Positions 54,634 to 63,353 of a stretch of DNA of 64,000 nt are shown here, piece after piece. Numbering within the stretch: the first letter of the stretch is position 1; the number at the start of each line of letters is the position of its first letter. Below the pieces are notes generated by a model. It was not told where the DNA came from, did no database searches, and saw only the letters and a list, made by a program, of their open reading frames with translations. A program made the position numbers and the translations under genes. Source of the stretch: Calothrix sp. PCC 7103 (GTDB taxonomy: Bacteria; Cyanobacteriota; Cyanobacteriia; Cyanobacteriales; Nostocaceae); contig NZ_KB217478.1 of assembly GCF_000331305.1 (NCBI RefSeq), positions 7,094,317 to 7,158,316 of the forward strand, given 5' to 3'.

Positions 54634-54966
54634 TTACCTCGGGTCGTTAGTCTGATTAAATTTATACCTAGCTTGATAATAATGCTCTATAGAATCACTA
54701 TGCTGCTGATTCCAAATTTCTGTATAGGCGCCTGCTATAACTGATGGTTGCTCTACAATTAATTCCAGTAATTCCACTAGGGGTTGATTTAAATCGTTTA
54801 TCCAAAACTTCTGAGAAATTTGTTTCCAAGATGCGGCAACACTTATTGCAGCAGTTCCCGCAAATGGTTCTACTAACCTTTCTACTTTTGTAGGTATAAA
54901 TTTTAAAATATCAGGCGCCAAGTTTCTTTTACTACCCTGGTATTGGACTGGGTGTGGAATCGCCAT
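54634..54966 (-). pseudogene. D12-class adenine DNA methyltransferase, N-terminal fragment
   Basis: The 110-residue product starts MAIPHPVQYQGSKRNLAPDILKFIP and contains the SAM-binding motif ERLVEPFAGTAAISV, which are the N-terminal features of Dam-like D12 class N6-adenine methyltransferases. Full enzymes are ~270-300 residues and have a DPPY catalytic motif, absent here. The frame stops soon after a YYQARYKFNQTNDP segment and the downstream DNA contains a dispersed repeat. The gene is therefore truncated and presumably inactive. Confidence 0.75.
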
Positions 54967-55080
54967 ATAGTGCAGAACAAATGAACTTAATTCAGATTAT
55001 CACAGCAAACTCAGGCGCCGAAAGCTAAATATTTAATTTATTTTTTGCAGCATGGTCTGTGAAGTTGTCGCGTTGTCACT

Positions 55081-55104
55081 GCACAGGCGAGACGTCTGTG
55101 CTAC
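55081..55104. repeat. CACAGGCGAGACGTCTGTGC palindrome
   Basis: A short imperfect hairpin in the 264-bp region between the methylase fragment and the aldo/keto reductase gene. No other structure was recognised in that region. Confidence 0.5.
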
Positions 55105-55230
55105 AAGTGTATAACTATTCTAATTTCTCAACTTCCGCAAGATTTTGATATAACCGCGCAAAAATTGAGTATGCTTCACAAACCCAAATTTCCTAAAGTG
55201 TAAATAACACACAAACAGGGAATAACACAT

Positions 55231-56343
55231 ATGTCTCTCAACACCTACTACACACTTGGACGTTCTGGACTGCGCGTAAGTCCCCTAGCATTAGGCGCCA
55301 TGACTTTTGGTACCGAGTGGGGATGGGGCGCCGATGAAGATAGCGCACGTCAGTTGTTTAATAAATATATAGATGCTGGTGGGAATTGTGTTGATACGGC
55401 TGATTTGTACACCAATGGTACCAGCGAAACTTGGGTTGGCAAATTTATTACTGAGCGTAATCTCCGTGATAAGGTCGTAATTGCCACCAAATTTACTTAC
55501 AATGCCCAACCAGGAAACCCTAACGCAGGTGGTAACGGACGTAAAAATATTTTGCGTGCGGTAGAAGGTTCATTGAAAAGGCTCAATACTGACTATATAG
55601 ATTTATATATTCTTCACACATGGGACACAATTACACCTGCTGAAGAAGTAATGCGAACACTTGATGATTTAGTTAGCGCTGGTAAAGTACGACATATTGG
55701 ATTGAGCGATACTCCTGCTTGGTATGCGGCACGCGCGCAAACTATAGCTGAGTACCGTAATTATGAACCAATTTCTGCACTCCAACTCGAATATTCCTTA
55801 GTTGAACGTAATATCGAGCGCGAACTTATCCCTCTTGGTCAACAGTTAGGAATGGGAACAATGGTATGGAGTCCTTTGGCTAGTGGTTTACTTAGTGGTA
55901 AATATAAGCCAAGCGAATCTGGATTTACTGGAGAAGGGCGCCTTGATACTACACGCGGTATAAGTAACCCAGCGTTTCAAAAAATTAGCGAACGCAACTG
56001 GAAAATTGTCACAGAACTCGAAACTGTATCTAAAGAACTTGGACGCAGTATGGCACAAGTAGCTGTAAACTGGACTGCTAACCGTCCTGGTGTTGCTACG
56101 GTTATAGTCGGCGCCTCAAAGTTATCCCAATTAGAAGACAATATCCAAGCACTAGATTTTGAAATTCCCACAGAATTAGCAAATCGCTTAGAAGCTGTTA
56201 GTCGTCCAGAACCACAGTTTCCTTACAGTTTCTTTGGCGCCGAAATTCAAGGAATGATTCACGGTGGTGTAAAAGTTGGCGATAAACCTGCGGGATATCA
56301 GCCTAATGTACTAATTCAATCTGCTGGTGCAGGTGTCTCGTAA
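55231..56343 (+). CDS. Aldo/keto reductase
   Basis: The 370-residue enzyme belongs to the NADPH-dependent aldo/keto reductase superfamily, near the potassium-channel beta-subunit/YghZ-like group by length. Catalytic features are CVDTADLYTNG (Asp, Tyr), VVIATKFTYNAQ (Lys) and DLYILHTWD (His). The cofactor end is VATVIVGASKLSQLEDNI. Four or five GGCGCC sites occur inside the gene, an example of the window-wide pattern. Substrate unknown. A small Tat-signal ORF follows 83 bp downstream. Confidence 0.93.
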   Translation: MSLNTYYTLGRSGLRVSPLALGAMTFGTEWGWGADEDSARQLFNKYIDAGGNCVDTADLYTNGTSETWVGKFITERNLRDKVVIATKFTYNAQPGNPNAGGNGRKNILRAVEGSLKRLNTDYIDLYILHTWDTITPAEEVMRTLDDLVSAGKVRHIGLSDTPAWYAARAQTIAEYRNYEPISALQLEYSLVERNIERELIPLGQQLGMGTMVWSPLASGLLSGKYKPSESGFTGEGRLDTTRGISNPAFQKISERNWKIVTELETVSKELGRSMAQVAVNWTANRPGVATVIVGASKLSQLEDNIQALDFEIPTELANRLEAVSRPEPQFPYSFFGAEIQGMIHGGVKVGDKPAGYQPNVLIQSAGAGVS

Positions 56344-56349
56344 TTAAAT

Positions 56350-56399
56350 GTAGAGACGCGTTCATGCAGTGTCCCGCAGGGAATATATCGCGTCTCTAC
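56350..56399. repeat. GTAGAGACGCG...CGCGTCTCTAC inverted repeat
   Basis: GTAGAGACGCG and CGCGTCTCTAC are perfectly complementary around a loop containing GTCCCGCAGGGAATATAT. It lies seven bases after the aldo/keto reductase stop and is likely its transcript end. A variant is at 59835-59907. Confidence 0.75.
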
Positions 56400-56426
56400 A
56401 ACAAATAAATCCCATAATTTAAAAAC

Positions 56427-56543
56427 ATGAATAAATCACGACGAACAGTTATGTTTGGCGCCATCGCTGGACTATCAGGAATTTTAATCCTTAGCAAAAC
56501 CCAAGCCAAGCAAGTAGATAATGCAAAAATTGTAATAGATTGA
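56427..56543 (+). CDS. Small ORF with twin-arginine signal-like peptide (possible gene remnant)
   Basis: The 38-residue peptide MNKSRRTVMFGAIAGLSGIL... AKQVDNAKIVID has the S-R-R-x-V/F and hydrophobic core of a Tat signal followed by a short tail and a TGA stop. It starts 28 bases after the inverted repeat. It may be the 5' fragment of an exported protein whose remainder is lost; a genuinely short secreted peptide cannot be excluded. Confidence 0.35.
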   Translation: MNKSRRTVMFGAIAGLSGILILSKTQAKQVDNAKIVID

Positions 56544-56579
56544 CAAATTATATCTTGTATCAATATTAGAAGTTTGGAA

Positions 56580-57016
56580 TTATATAAATAAATCCATATT
56601 ACCATTTAAAACATCTCTAATTGCATTAGTCTTTATTTTTGTACCCCAATCTTTAACTACCTCTTTGGGGTAAAAAATGTATTCTCGAACAGTTTTAAGG
56701 TTCGGCGCCACATCTGTTGGTATAATCTCATTTAACATCAAACCTTTGAAGTGCATAATCATATTTAACTTACTTTTAAGAATTCTCAAAGCATTCTCTT
56801 GGTTGATTTTTGATTTAGAGGCGCCGTTGCAGAATGTTTCTAGCTTAGTTGGCTTGTGAATAACCTGTACACATGTATCAAACTTATCATACTTGCTCTT
56901 CACATGGCGCCATACATCCTATTACCTGTTACTTTTAAAGTCACATAACTCAACCTATCGCTATAGTCATCATCTTGGCTTACTTCAAGCATCCATTGTT
57001 GCGGTTGTGTTGTTTC
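56580..57016 (-). pseudogene. Release-factor-like pseudogene lacking the GGQ region
   Basis: The longest frame (56580-56903) reads CVQVIHKPTKLETFCNGASK... and ends REYIFYPKEVVKDWGTKIKT and NAIRDVLNGNMDLFI, aligning by eye with the C-terminus of RF2 ([33 protein letters not shown]). Just upstream, in another frame, WMLEVSQDDDYSDRLSYVTL and KVTGNRMYGAM resembles the RF segment before the GGQ domain. Between the two lie only a few codons where an intact factor has about 60 residues, including GGQ. So the gene has an internal deletion and a frameshift and is probably inactive. It is more diverged than expected from a recent prfB copy and may be a decayed, specialised release-factor homologue. Confidence 0.6.
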
Positions 57017-57595
57017 AAGTGCAAAATTTATTATGAAAACTGAGGATTTTGTCGTGTATAATACAATGGTAATGTTTGGATAAAATTTGGTGTTAGAGTA
57101 AAAATTTTTTACTAAATGTTACATAAGATTACATTATTGAATAGTATGCCTTTATAGTGTATAATTTTACCGCCCTTAATTTTTGTGATAAATTACTGAA
57201 ATTTTGAGTTGTGGGCAGAGTTTTTTGAAAAAGACATAAATTTTTCCCACATTGTAAAATCGTTGCTCCATTTTGGGTACAACAAGAATAAGCAGAGTTG
57301 AATGATGCTTGTGGGACTTATAATAAAACGCTAGAAGATTGAAATGGTAAGCGATTGAGGCGAATTGCACTTCAAATTATTCATCCACAACCCTCAAACT
57401 AAAATTTGTTTAGAACAGAATATCCCGGAAAAGATAACCGTATAAATACTGACCGTGGGTTTGACCCCTCCAGCAAGTTCAGTAGAACAACGAATGGTGT
57501 CTAAAAGCGTCAGTAAGGAAAATAATTACAGCTTAGATGAAAAATTACGCGGCTTCGGTAAATCAGTATCGGGGTTAATTAAAAGGATATATTAT
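57017..57595. other. Long AT-rich leader/intergenic region before the sigma factor gene
   Basis: No recognisable gene. The sigma-factor frame is open from 57455 (GTG), so part of this stretch could be coding if the longer start is used. An AAAAGGAT ribosome site at its end supports the shorter start at 57596. Confidence 0.4.
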
Positions 57596-58420
57596 ATGGT
57601 CGCCAATCAGTCGTATATGCGGTACGGCAATTGTGAAAGCGGAAATCGCTCTACAATGCCTTCTGATAGCATGGAGCTATTGCTCACTTATCATCAAAAT
57701 CCCTCTATAAAACTTCGTAATGAATTAGTCCAGCTACACACTGGTTTGGTTCGTAAAATGGCGCATAAGTTTAGCCATCAATGTAACGAACCTTATGAGG
57801 ATTTGGAACAAATTGGTTATTTTGGTTTAATTCGTGCAATTGAACGCTTTGACCCTAGTCAAGGTTATGCTTTTAGCTCGTTCGCTGTACCTTACATTCG
57901 CGGTGAAATGCTGCACTTCTTACGTGACCGCAGCACTTTACTAAAAATTCCTCGTCGTTGGCAGGAATTATATAACGAAGGACAGAAAGTTCGCAAAGAT
58001 TTGGCGGAGTCTTTAGGGCGCCCACCCAAAGACTCAGAAATTGCTGACCTACTTGATGTACCGTTACACGAATGGCAAGAAACAAAACTCGCTGCCCAAA
58101 ATCGGATGCCATTGAGTTTAGATGCTACAGTTGTTCACTATGTAGACTGCCAAATAACCTTGGGTGAAGCACTACCTTGTCCACGTTCAACTTCTGTACA
58201 GCAAGAAGAAGAAGAACGTCAGCAGTTACAAGGCGCCATTACACAGCTTGAAGATAAACCTCGGATGGCAGTAGAACTAGTGTTTTTAAAAGAGCTTTCG
58301 CGTAAAGATGCAGCTAAGAAAATTGGCACAAGTCCAATGACTGTAACGCGATATCTGCAAAAAGGCATTCAAGATTTGATGTATATGATGCAATCTCAGC
58401 CAATTGCTGCTAATTCCTGA
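57596..58420 (+). CDS. sigF: RNA polymerase sigma factor, SigF/SigB-like group 3
   Basis: The 274-residue protein has region 2 (NELVQLHTGLVRKMAHKF... EDLEQIGYFGLIRAIERFDPSQGYAFSSFAVPYIRGEMLHFLRD), region 3 (IPRRWQELYNEGQKVRKDLAESLGRPPKDSEIADLL) and region 4 with a helix-turn-helix (LKELSRKDAAKKIGTSPMTVTRYLQKG). This matches the cyanobacterial SigF type, which in Synechocystis controls motility and pili genes. AAGGAT lies eight bases before the ATG at 57596. A longer GTG start (57455) would add 47 residues of low similarity to the family. The putative downstream genes are unrelated, so its regulon is not visible. Confidence 0.88.
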   Translation: MVANQSYMRYGNCESGNRSTMPSDSMELLLTYHQNPSIKLRNELVQLHTGLVRKMAHKFSHQCNEPYEDLEQIGYFGLIRAIERFDPSQGYAFSSFAVPYIRGEMLHFLRDRSTLLKIPRRWQELYNEGQKVRKDLAESLGRPPKDSEIADLLDVPLHEWQETKLAAQNRMPLSLDATVVHYVDCQITLGEALPCPRSTSVQQEEEERQQLQGAITQLEDKPRMAVELVFLKELSRKDAAKKIGTSPMTVTRYLQKGIQDLMYMMQSQPIAANS

Positions 58421-58556
58421 TTTAGTACCAGAGCGTAAGTAGGCTTCTTATATGTCGATATATATTGTACTAGTTAACTAACTGCCCAAATTTTAACGTT
58501 ATTTGTAGCTCAAGCGTCTAACAAAAGAAATTGTTGCCCAGATTTAGTCATTGATT

Positions 58557-59519
58557 TTAATTATTACGACTTTTTCGTTCTTTTTTTAAAGAACATAATG
58601 CATTGTTAACAGAAACAAGCGCAAATTGTGCTGCGTCAAAGTCAGAGTCTGTTTTGAGCAACTCACTTACTGTTTCTAAGTCGTATATAACCTGTTCTAG
58701 TTCCAACACAGATAAAAAATTTGCTTTGTCTTGAAAGTGTAGAGCAATAATACCCAAATTTAAAGCCGTAGTGATGCGAGTATTGGTGTCTTCTTTTTCA
58801 AGCATCTGCATCAAAATATTCATACTATGAGTGGTATGCGAGCCGATTTTGATTAATGCTTTAGCTGCATTGATTTGAACATACAAGTCTTCGTCTTGCA
58901 AAGCATCTACTAAATATGGCGCCGCTGAATTCGCTAATGTACCAAACATACCCAAACCATCAGCAACAGCAGCACGTACTCGCGTATCTGTATCTGTTAA
59001 TGCTGCAATTAATAGTGGTATAGCAAAACTAGCTTCAGCGATATTAGGTAAAGCTAAAGCCGCTTTTGCACGTACTCCTGGATAGTTATCGTGTAAGGCA
59101 GCAGCTATATGTACAGTAGCTTTAAGATGGCGAATATGACTTAAAGCTTCTACAGCTTTCGCACGTACCCATTCATCAGAATCTTCCAAACTCATAATTA
59201 GTGGTTCAACAGCAGTTATCGCTTGAGAACGAAAACAACCAAGTGCAAACGCAGCAGTTGCGCGCACTTGTGAGTCGGTATCTTGTAAAGCAGTAATTAG
59301 TGCTGGAATCGCTTTGCAGTCACCAATTTTGCAAAGTGACTCAATAGCGTTGATACGAACCGTCACGTTGTCATGTTTTAATAAAGTAATTAACTCAGAA
59401 ACGGTCTGTTTATCTTGTCCCATTGGCGGTAATGTTGTCTTAACAGCATCCGAACAACCCCATGATTTAAGTTGCCATTTTTTAATAACCATAAGCGATT
59501 GCTTCACAAGATTTTTCAT
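58557..59519 (-). CDS. HEAT-repeat (PBS-lyase-like) protein
   Basis: The 320-residue protein contains about seven ~31-residue HEAT-like repeats from ~35 to ~290, each with a D-x-x-V-R-x-x-A-x-x-A-L-x-x-(I/F) pattern (for example DNVTVRINAIESLCKIGD, DSQVRATAAFALGCF, DEWVRAKAVEAL). Similar repeats occur in phycobilin lyase subunits CpcE/F and in many cyanobacterial scaffold proteins, so lyase activity is not implied. No signal peptide is seen. Its role is probably protein-protein binding in the cytoplasm. It is the only gene on its strand here, and is convergent with the SigF-type gene. Confidence 0.8.
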   Translation of the reverse strand: MKNLVKQSLMVIKKWQLKSWGCSDAVKTTLPPMGQDKQTVSELITLLKHDNVTVRINAIESLCKIGDCKAIPALITALQDTDSQVRATAAFALGCFRSQAITAVEPLIMSLEDSDEWVRAKAVEALSHIRHLKATVHIAAALHDNYPGVRAKAALALPNIAEASFAIPLLIAALTDTDTRVRAAVADGLGMFGTLANSAAPYLVDALQDEDLYVQINAAKALIKIGSHTTHSMNILMQMLEKEDTNTRITTALNLGIIALHFQDKANFLSVLELEQVIYDLETVSELLKTDSDFDAAQFALVSVNNALCSLKKERKSRNN

Positions 59520-59886
59520 TACTATGAAACGCTAGAAAGAAGCTGCAATTGTCATGGTTCTGCATCCTGGATTTTTTCTAGGTAACAAAGAGATTACATT
59601 TTATTTGCCACTAGTAATCTTTGTATCTTTCGTATCAATTTCGGAACAGCGTTTTGCTTGGAAACTACTAAGTATAATTATCCTTAGCTAGAGTTTAATT
59701 AAAAATCGAATCGCAAGGTTTACAGAACTCAATTCAGGTGTTTTGTACTAATACACTCTCAAAATCTGAATTACGGAAAATTCTCAAACTTTTATTTATT
59801 TTTTTTCATCATATAAAAATTTGGGCGCCAAATTGTAGAGGCGCGCAAACCGGAGGTTTCCCCGAAGGAATATATCGCGTCTTGAT
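59520..59886. other. 367-bp intergenic region, AT-rich with a repeat at its right end
   Basis: No gene was recognised. It carries the HEAT-protein promoter on the left and the GTAGAGGCGCG...GTCTCTAC repeat (59835-59907) on the right, which overlaps the end of the next gene. Confidence 0.4.
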
Positions 59887-59907
59887 TTATGGTTTACACG
59901 TCTCTAC
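59835..59907. repeat. GTAGAGGCGCG...GTCTCTAC repeat overlapping a gene end
   Basis: GTAGAGGCGCGCAAACCGGAGGTTTCCCC... then ATATCGCGTC and ACGTCTCTAC form a longer version of the inverted repeat at 56350-56399. The repeat supplies the final ~7 codons and the stop of the minus-strand gene 59887-61296. Confidence 0.6.
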
Positions 59908-61296
59908 ATTTGTGGAAATTCGCGTGCTGTAATATTCGGTCTTAGCATATACTCCAATAATGCTGTCGCCTACTTCAAAAAATGTGCCATTTTTTTCATC
60001 CTCACTAAACTGTAAATTTGGATATTTTGCAGCAAGCTCAATAGCTGAAAGGGCTTTGCCATCAATTTGGTCGGGTAAAATTCCTGTGGAACCGATGTAA
60101 AAAATAAGCGGTGAAATATTTTCGCGGTAAACCCTATCTATATGATGGCTCAACTTGGTATTTGCCGCTGTAAAAGCTGCTACCATTTCTTCTTGATTTA
60201 CCGAAATACCATTTCGCTTGGCTTCTAATATACTATAGTCGGCGCCTGCACCAACTTTATTAAGAATTGCACTAACGATACCGTTATTCTCAAAGCCAAG
60301 AAAGTCATCAAAAATAGGCGCCATTAAATCATCTACTGCTGTAATTTTCATACGCGCGGATGGTGACTTACGTCGGAAGCAAATGTTTTCTTCCCACGTC
60401 ATTTCAAATATTGCCTTTTGGAACGCTTCACCCGTTTGACTATTGTAGACACGATACATTCTGTCAAGGAATCTATTCGCGCTCATTAATTTACCAAAGT
60501 TGAGAATATCTCGACTACCGATATCAATTTTATAGCTTACACGTGTATCAATTACACCAGTGACTAGCGCTGTGTTGATATCAGTATACTCATTTGTCGT
60601 TGGAAAATTAAGATACACATTTTTCGATAAATAATGTTTTCGCAATTCATCTAATTGGTCAGGGATATATACATCTGATTTCTGCTTGAGATGTGCCCTG
60701 ATAATACTTAATAGCACTTTCATCTGAGCAAGTTCATAAAATAACCCATCTACATTATTGAAATGTGCATCAAATGCTACCAAGGGTAAATTATCGAGTA
60801 AAATTTCATACTCAGAGCGAAAATCATATTTTTCTGCTAGAATTACACCTTTAGCTTTAAGTAAATCAAAAGTTTTCTTGGCACTTATTTTGACTCGTAA
60901 CGACCTGATATTAACTTCACCATCACTGACAACCGTATAATTATTAAACGTGTAAAGGTCATTTGCTAATAAACCCGCTATTTCAATAATTGGTGTTTTA
61001 TCTTCTGCGGTCACCAATTTACAGTAACGTTTTATTAGCATGTTAATAGTGGCAGTATTGCGGTTAAGTTCAAACGTCCCCATATTAATATACTCATCCG
61101 CATCAATATATTGGGTTTTCAACCAAGGTTCTATCAAGTCTCCCTTAGTATCACGTACACCTTGTATACGCTTAGTTCCTTGATGTTGGTAATTTTCTTG
61201 TAAATGCTTAAAGTTGATAATAATACTGTTGCGATGCTCTTCTAAGATTTTAATCAATTCGAGCAGGGATATTCTGGCGCCTGTTTTAATTTCCAT
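59887..61296 (-). CDS. Large protein of unknown function
   Basis: The 469-residue product has no recognised domain. It starts MEIKTGARISLLELIKILEEHRNSIIINFKHL, is mixed alpha/beta and mostly soluble, and contains ITAVDDLMAPIFDDFLGFENN near ~330 with a DD pair. Other stretches (VDTRVSYKIDIGSRDILNFGKLM; HIDRVYRENISPLIFYIGSTGILPDQ) show no obvious catalytic signature. The frame is open a further 23 codons, but the ATG at 61296 has a cleaner N-terminus. The last residues (TRISTNVETCKP) come from a dispersed repeat. It is monocistronic and divergent from the caspase-like gene. Confidence 0.6.
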   Translation of the reverse strand: MEIKTGARISLLELIKILEEHRNSIIINFKHLQENYQHQGTKRIQGVRDTKGDLIEPWLKTQYIDADEYINMGTFELNRNTATINMLIKRYCKLVTAEDKTPIIEIAGLLANDLYTFNNYTVVSDGEVNIRSLRVKISAKKTFDLLKAKGVILAEKYDFRSEYEILLDNLPLVAFDAHFNNVDGLFYELAQMKVLLSIIRAHLKQKSDVYIPDQLDELRKHYLSKNVYLNFPTTNEYTDINTALVTGVIDTRVSYKIDIGSRDILNFGKLMSANRFLDRMYRVYNSQTGEAFQKAIFEMTWEENICFRRKSPSARMKITAVDDLMAPIFDDFLGFENNGIVSAILNKVGAGADYSILEAKRNGISVNQEEMVAAFTAANTKLSHHIDRVYRENISPLIFYIGSTGILPDQIDGKALSAIELAAKYPNLQFSEDEKNGTFFEVGDSIIGVYAKTEYYSTRISTNVETCKP

Positions 61297-61605
61297 ATTT
61301 CTAGCTTCCCTGGATATATTTTTATGAACAAATGAACGAATAAACCATCCGTACATCCGTTGCAACGCAGATATTACAAAATGTTTACTCTACACTTATG
61401 CGCCCTATATTTATACCAGTCGTAGCGGCGCCGTGAATAAATACATAATACTTTAGTACTAAATAAATGTCAAGGTTGTGGGTGTGAGGTGCCGGAAATA
61501 TAAGTATATTTCTTTATATAAGTTTAAAAAAGTACTTATGAAATATGAAATAAAAATCACTAAAATTAAGTAAGTTAGACGACAAATCAGGCTTAAGAGT
61601 CTATC
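61297..61605. other. 309-bp divergent region before the caspase-like gene
   Basis: It holds no coding frame. It has one GGCGCC (61428-61433) and an ATACTTTAGTACTAAAT partial palindrome near 61450. Promoters for both flanking genes must be here but no consensus was clear. Confidence 0.35.
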
Positions 61606-62868
61606 ATGAGGTATTTTATGTATCGCCAGCTTTTTTCGGGTACTGTTTTTGCTGTAATAGTTACTACATCGCTACTCGAAATGGCTCCCAATTTTGCAGT
61701 GACTAAGAGTAGTTGTTCGATGCAACATGATGTTAGGCAGTTAAAAGCAAACTTGGATAAGAAGAATAATTTAAATTTTTTGGTTTTAGCAGGTGGTGGC
61801 GCCCCAGACCATAATGAAATAGCTTTAGAAAAGAACGTTCTTTATTTTCAACGAACGCTTAGTCTATTGGGATACGACCAAAAAGACGCATCGGTATACT
61901 TTGCCAATGGTAATGATGGTGAAGCGACTATTCGCTACATAGATGATGCGGGTAACGAGAAATTTAAAGTGCCAGCTATTCCTGAACTTAAAGGCGCCTC
62001 AACTTTAGACAATTTAACTAGCTGGCTACAACAAGCCAGCCAAACTCCTAAGAAAGAAATATTAATGTATTTTACAGGACATGGAATTCCTAACGAACAA
62101 GATTTAAATAATAATGCGTTGACGCTTTGGAACCGCCAATCAATGAGCGTTAAAGAATTTTCGACGATGCTCGATAAAATGCCACAAGAAACACCTGTAG
62201 CGGTAGTAATGGCGCAATGTTTTTCTGGTTCTTTTGCCAATTTTATTTATACTGGGGGTAATCCACAGCGTCCAGTTGCGCTACAAACACGGTGTGGTTT
62301 CTTTGCGACTATTAAAACACGACCTTCGGTAGGATGTACACCACTTGTTAACGAAGCCGATTACAAAGATTATAGTTCAAGCTTCTTTGCTGGGTTAAGC
62401 GGTAAAAATCGGATTGGACAGCCTGTAGCTTCAGCCGATTATAACAAAGATAATAAAGTTTCTTATGCTGAGGCTCATGCTTTTGCTAAAGTTGATGAGC
62501 AAACAATGGATTTACCTATTTCTACTTCAGAATCTTGGCTGCAATCAAAAGCTAGCTCTGAAGATATAGAAAGAATAATGCAGCAACCGATAAGCGAAAT
62601 TATTAGAACTGCACGTCCAGAGCAAAAGTATGTAGTTAATTCGATAGTAAAAATGTTTAACTGGAATGCTAGCAAGTCTTATGGTGATAATTACGACCAG
62701 TTAAGAGCTTCGGAGTATGATACCGAAGAGGAGCAAGCTTATCTTAAACGCTTGGGTATGGAACTTGTAGATATCAGCATGGAAAATAATATTCGTAAAT
62801 CTAGTAATCAGCAGCAAATTGCAATTTTGAATAAGCTGCTTAAATGTGAAAGTTCGGCACCGCGTTAG
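61606..62868 (+). CDS. Secreted caspase-like (clan CD, C13/C14-like) protease with EF-hand loop
   Basis: The 420-residue protein has an N-terminal signal-like helix (LFSGTVFAVIVTTSLLEMA). The central domain has the clan CD His-Cys arrangement: ILMYFTGHG with His159 and VAVVMAQCFSGSFAN with Cys205, as in caspases, metacaspases and legumains. Residues 278-289 (DYNKDNKVSYAE) form a perfect EF-hand loop pattern with Asp at 1, Asn 3, Asp 5, Lys 7, Ser 9, Glu 12, so activity or folding may depend on calcium. The C-terminal ~100 residues are helical and unrecognised. The start may be either the ATG at 61606 or the one at 61618, which has AGG just before it. Its target is unknown. Confidence 0.72.
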   Translation: MRYFMYRQLFSGTVFAVIVTTSLLEMAPNFAVTKSSCSMQHDVRQLKANLDKKNNLNFLVLAGGGAPDHNEIALEKNVLYFQRTLSLLGYDQKDASVYFANGNDGEATIRYIDDAGNEKFKVPAIPELKGASTLDNLTSWLQQASQTPKKEILMYFTGHGIPNEQDLNNNALTLWNRQSMSVKEFSTMLDKMPQETPVAVVMAQCFSGSFANFIYTGGNPQRPVALQTRCGFFATIKTRPSVGCTPLVNEADYKDYSSSFFAGLSGKNRIGQPVASADYNKDNKVSYAEAHAFAKVDEQTMDLPISTSESWLQSKASSEDIERIMQQPISEIIRTARPEQKYVVNSIVKMFNWNASKSYGDNYDQLRASEYDTEEEQAYLKRLGMELVDISMENNIRKSSNQQQIAILNKLLKCESSAPR

Positions 62869-62869
62869 G

Positions 62870-62942
62870 TAGGGTGCGTGAAAGCTATTTTAATCTATCA
62901 TTGTAATGCAATATTAAAGTGCTTTCACGCACCTTACGTGTT
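62870..62942. terminator. Long hairpin between convergent genes
   Basis: GTAGGGTGCGTGAAAGC pairs with GCTTTCACGCACCTTAC around a ~40-nt AT-rich loop. It sits between the caspase-like gene and the minus-strand unknown gene, touching the stop region of the latter, and likely terminates both. It resembles the dispersed GGTGCGT palindromes of cyanobacteria. Confidence 0.65.
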
Positions 62943-63353
62943 AAATATTTCTAGTATTTGGCGACAAATTTGTTTGAGTCGTTCTCCTACTTGTTCGGAT
63001 GGCATGGTGGCGCCTACAAATTTCCAGTTTTCTACCGTAGAAAGGCGCCAAGCTTCACCGCGATGGTCGAAACCAGCGACTTCAACACCCACACAAAAAC
63101 GCGAATTAGTTTCTGGGTCTAAGTGCAAACGAATTTGAAACAGTAAACTGCGAACACGCCACGACCGACTAATACCGGGAAAATGAAAACCAATATCAAT
63201 TGAGTCAGGGTCAATTAACTCGCGAGTGTCGGGGTCATTGTGCCAAGGCTTAAGGTCAGATTTTGCATCTGGAAATTCGCGCTTGAATAAATTAACTACC
63301 GTGGCTATTTTACTGGTGAATTCAAGACTGGTTGCCATTTCAGCTGCGTTCAC
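62934..63353 (-). CDS. Small conserved-looking protein of unknown function
   Basis: The 139-residue protein (MATSLEFTSKIATVVNLFKREFPD... SWRVRSLLFQIRLHLDPETN... VGVEVAGFDHRGEAWRLSTVENW) is soluble alpha/beta with no signal peptide and no recognised domain. A perfect GGAGG seven bases before a GTG at 63353 fixes the start at GTG rather than at the ATG five codons downstream. It is divergent from psbQ across a 375-bp gap. The even codon use and strong ribosome site suggest a real gene. Confidence 0.65.
   Translation of the reverse strand: MNAAEMATSLEFTSKIATVVNLFKREFPDAKSDLKPWHNDPDTRELIDPDSIDIGFHFPGISRSWRVRSLLFQIRLHLDPETNSRFCVGVEVAGFDHRGEAWRLSTVENWKFVGATMPSEQVGERLKQICRQILEIFNT

Noticed and set aside
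57176-57370. 64-codon minus-strand frame in the SigF leader
   Set aside because: No ribosome site and no recognisable composition; AT-rich non-coding sequence.
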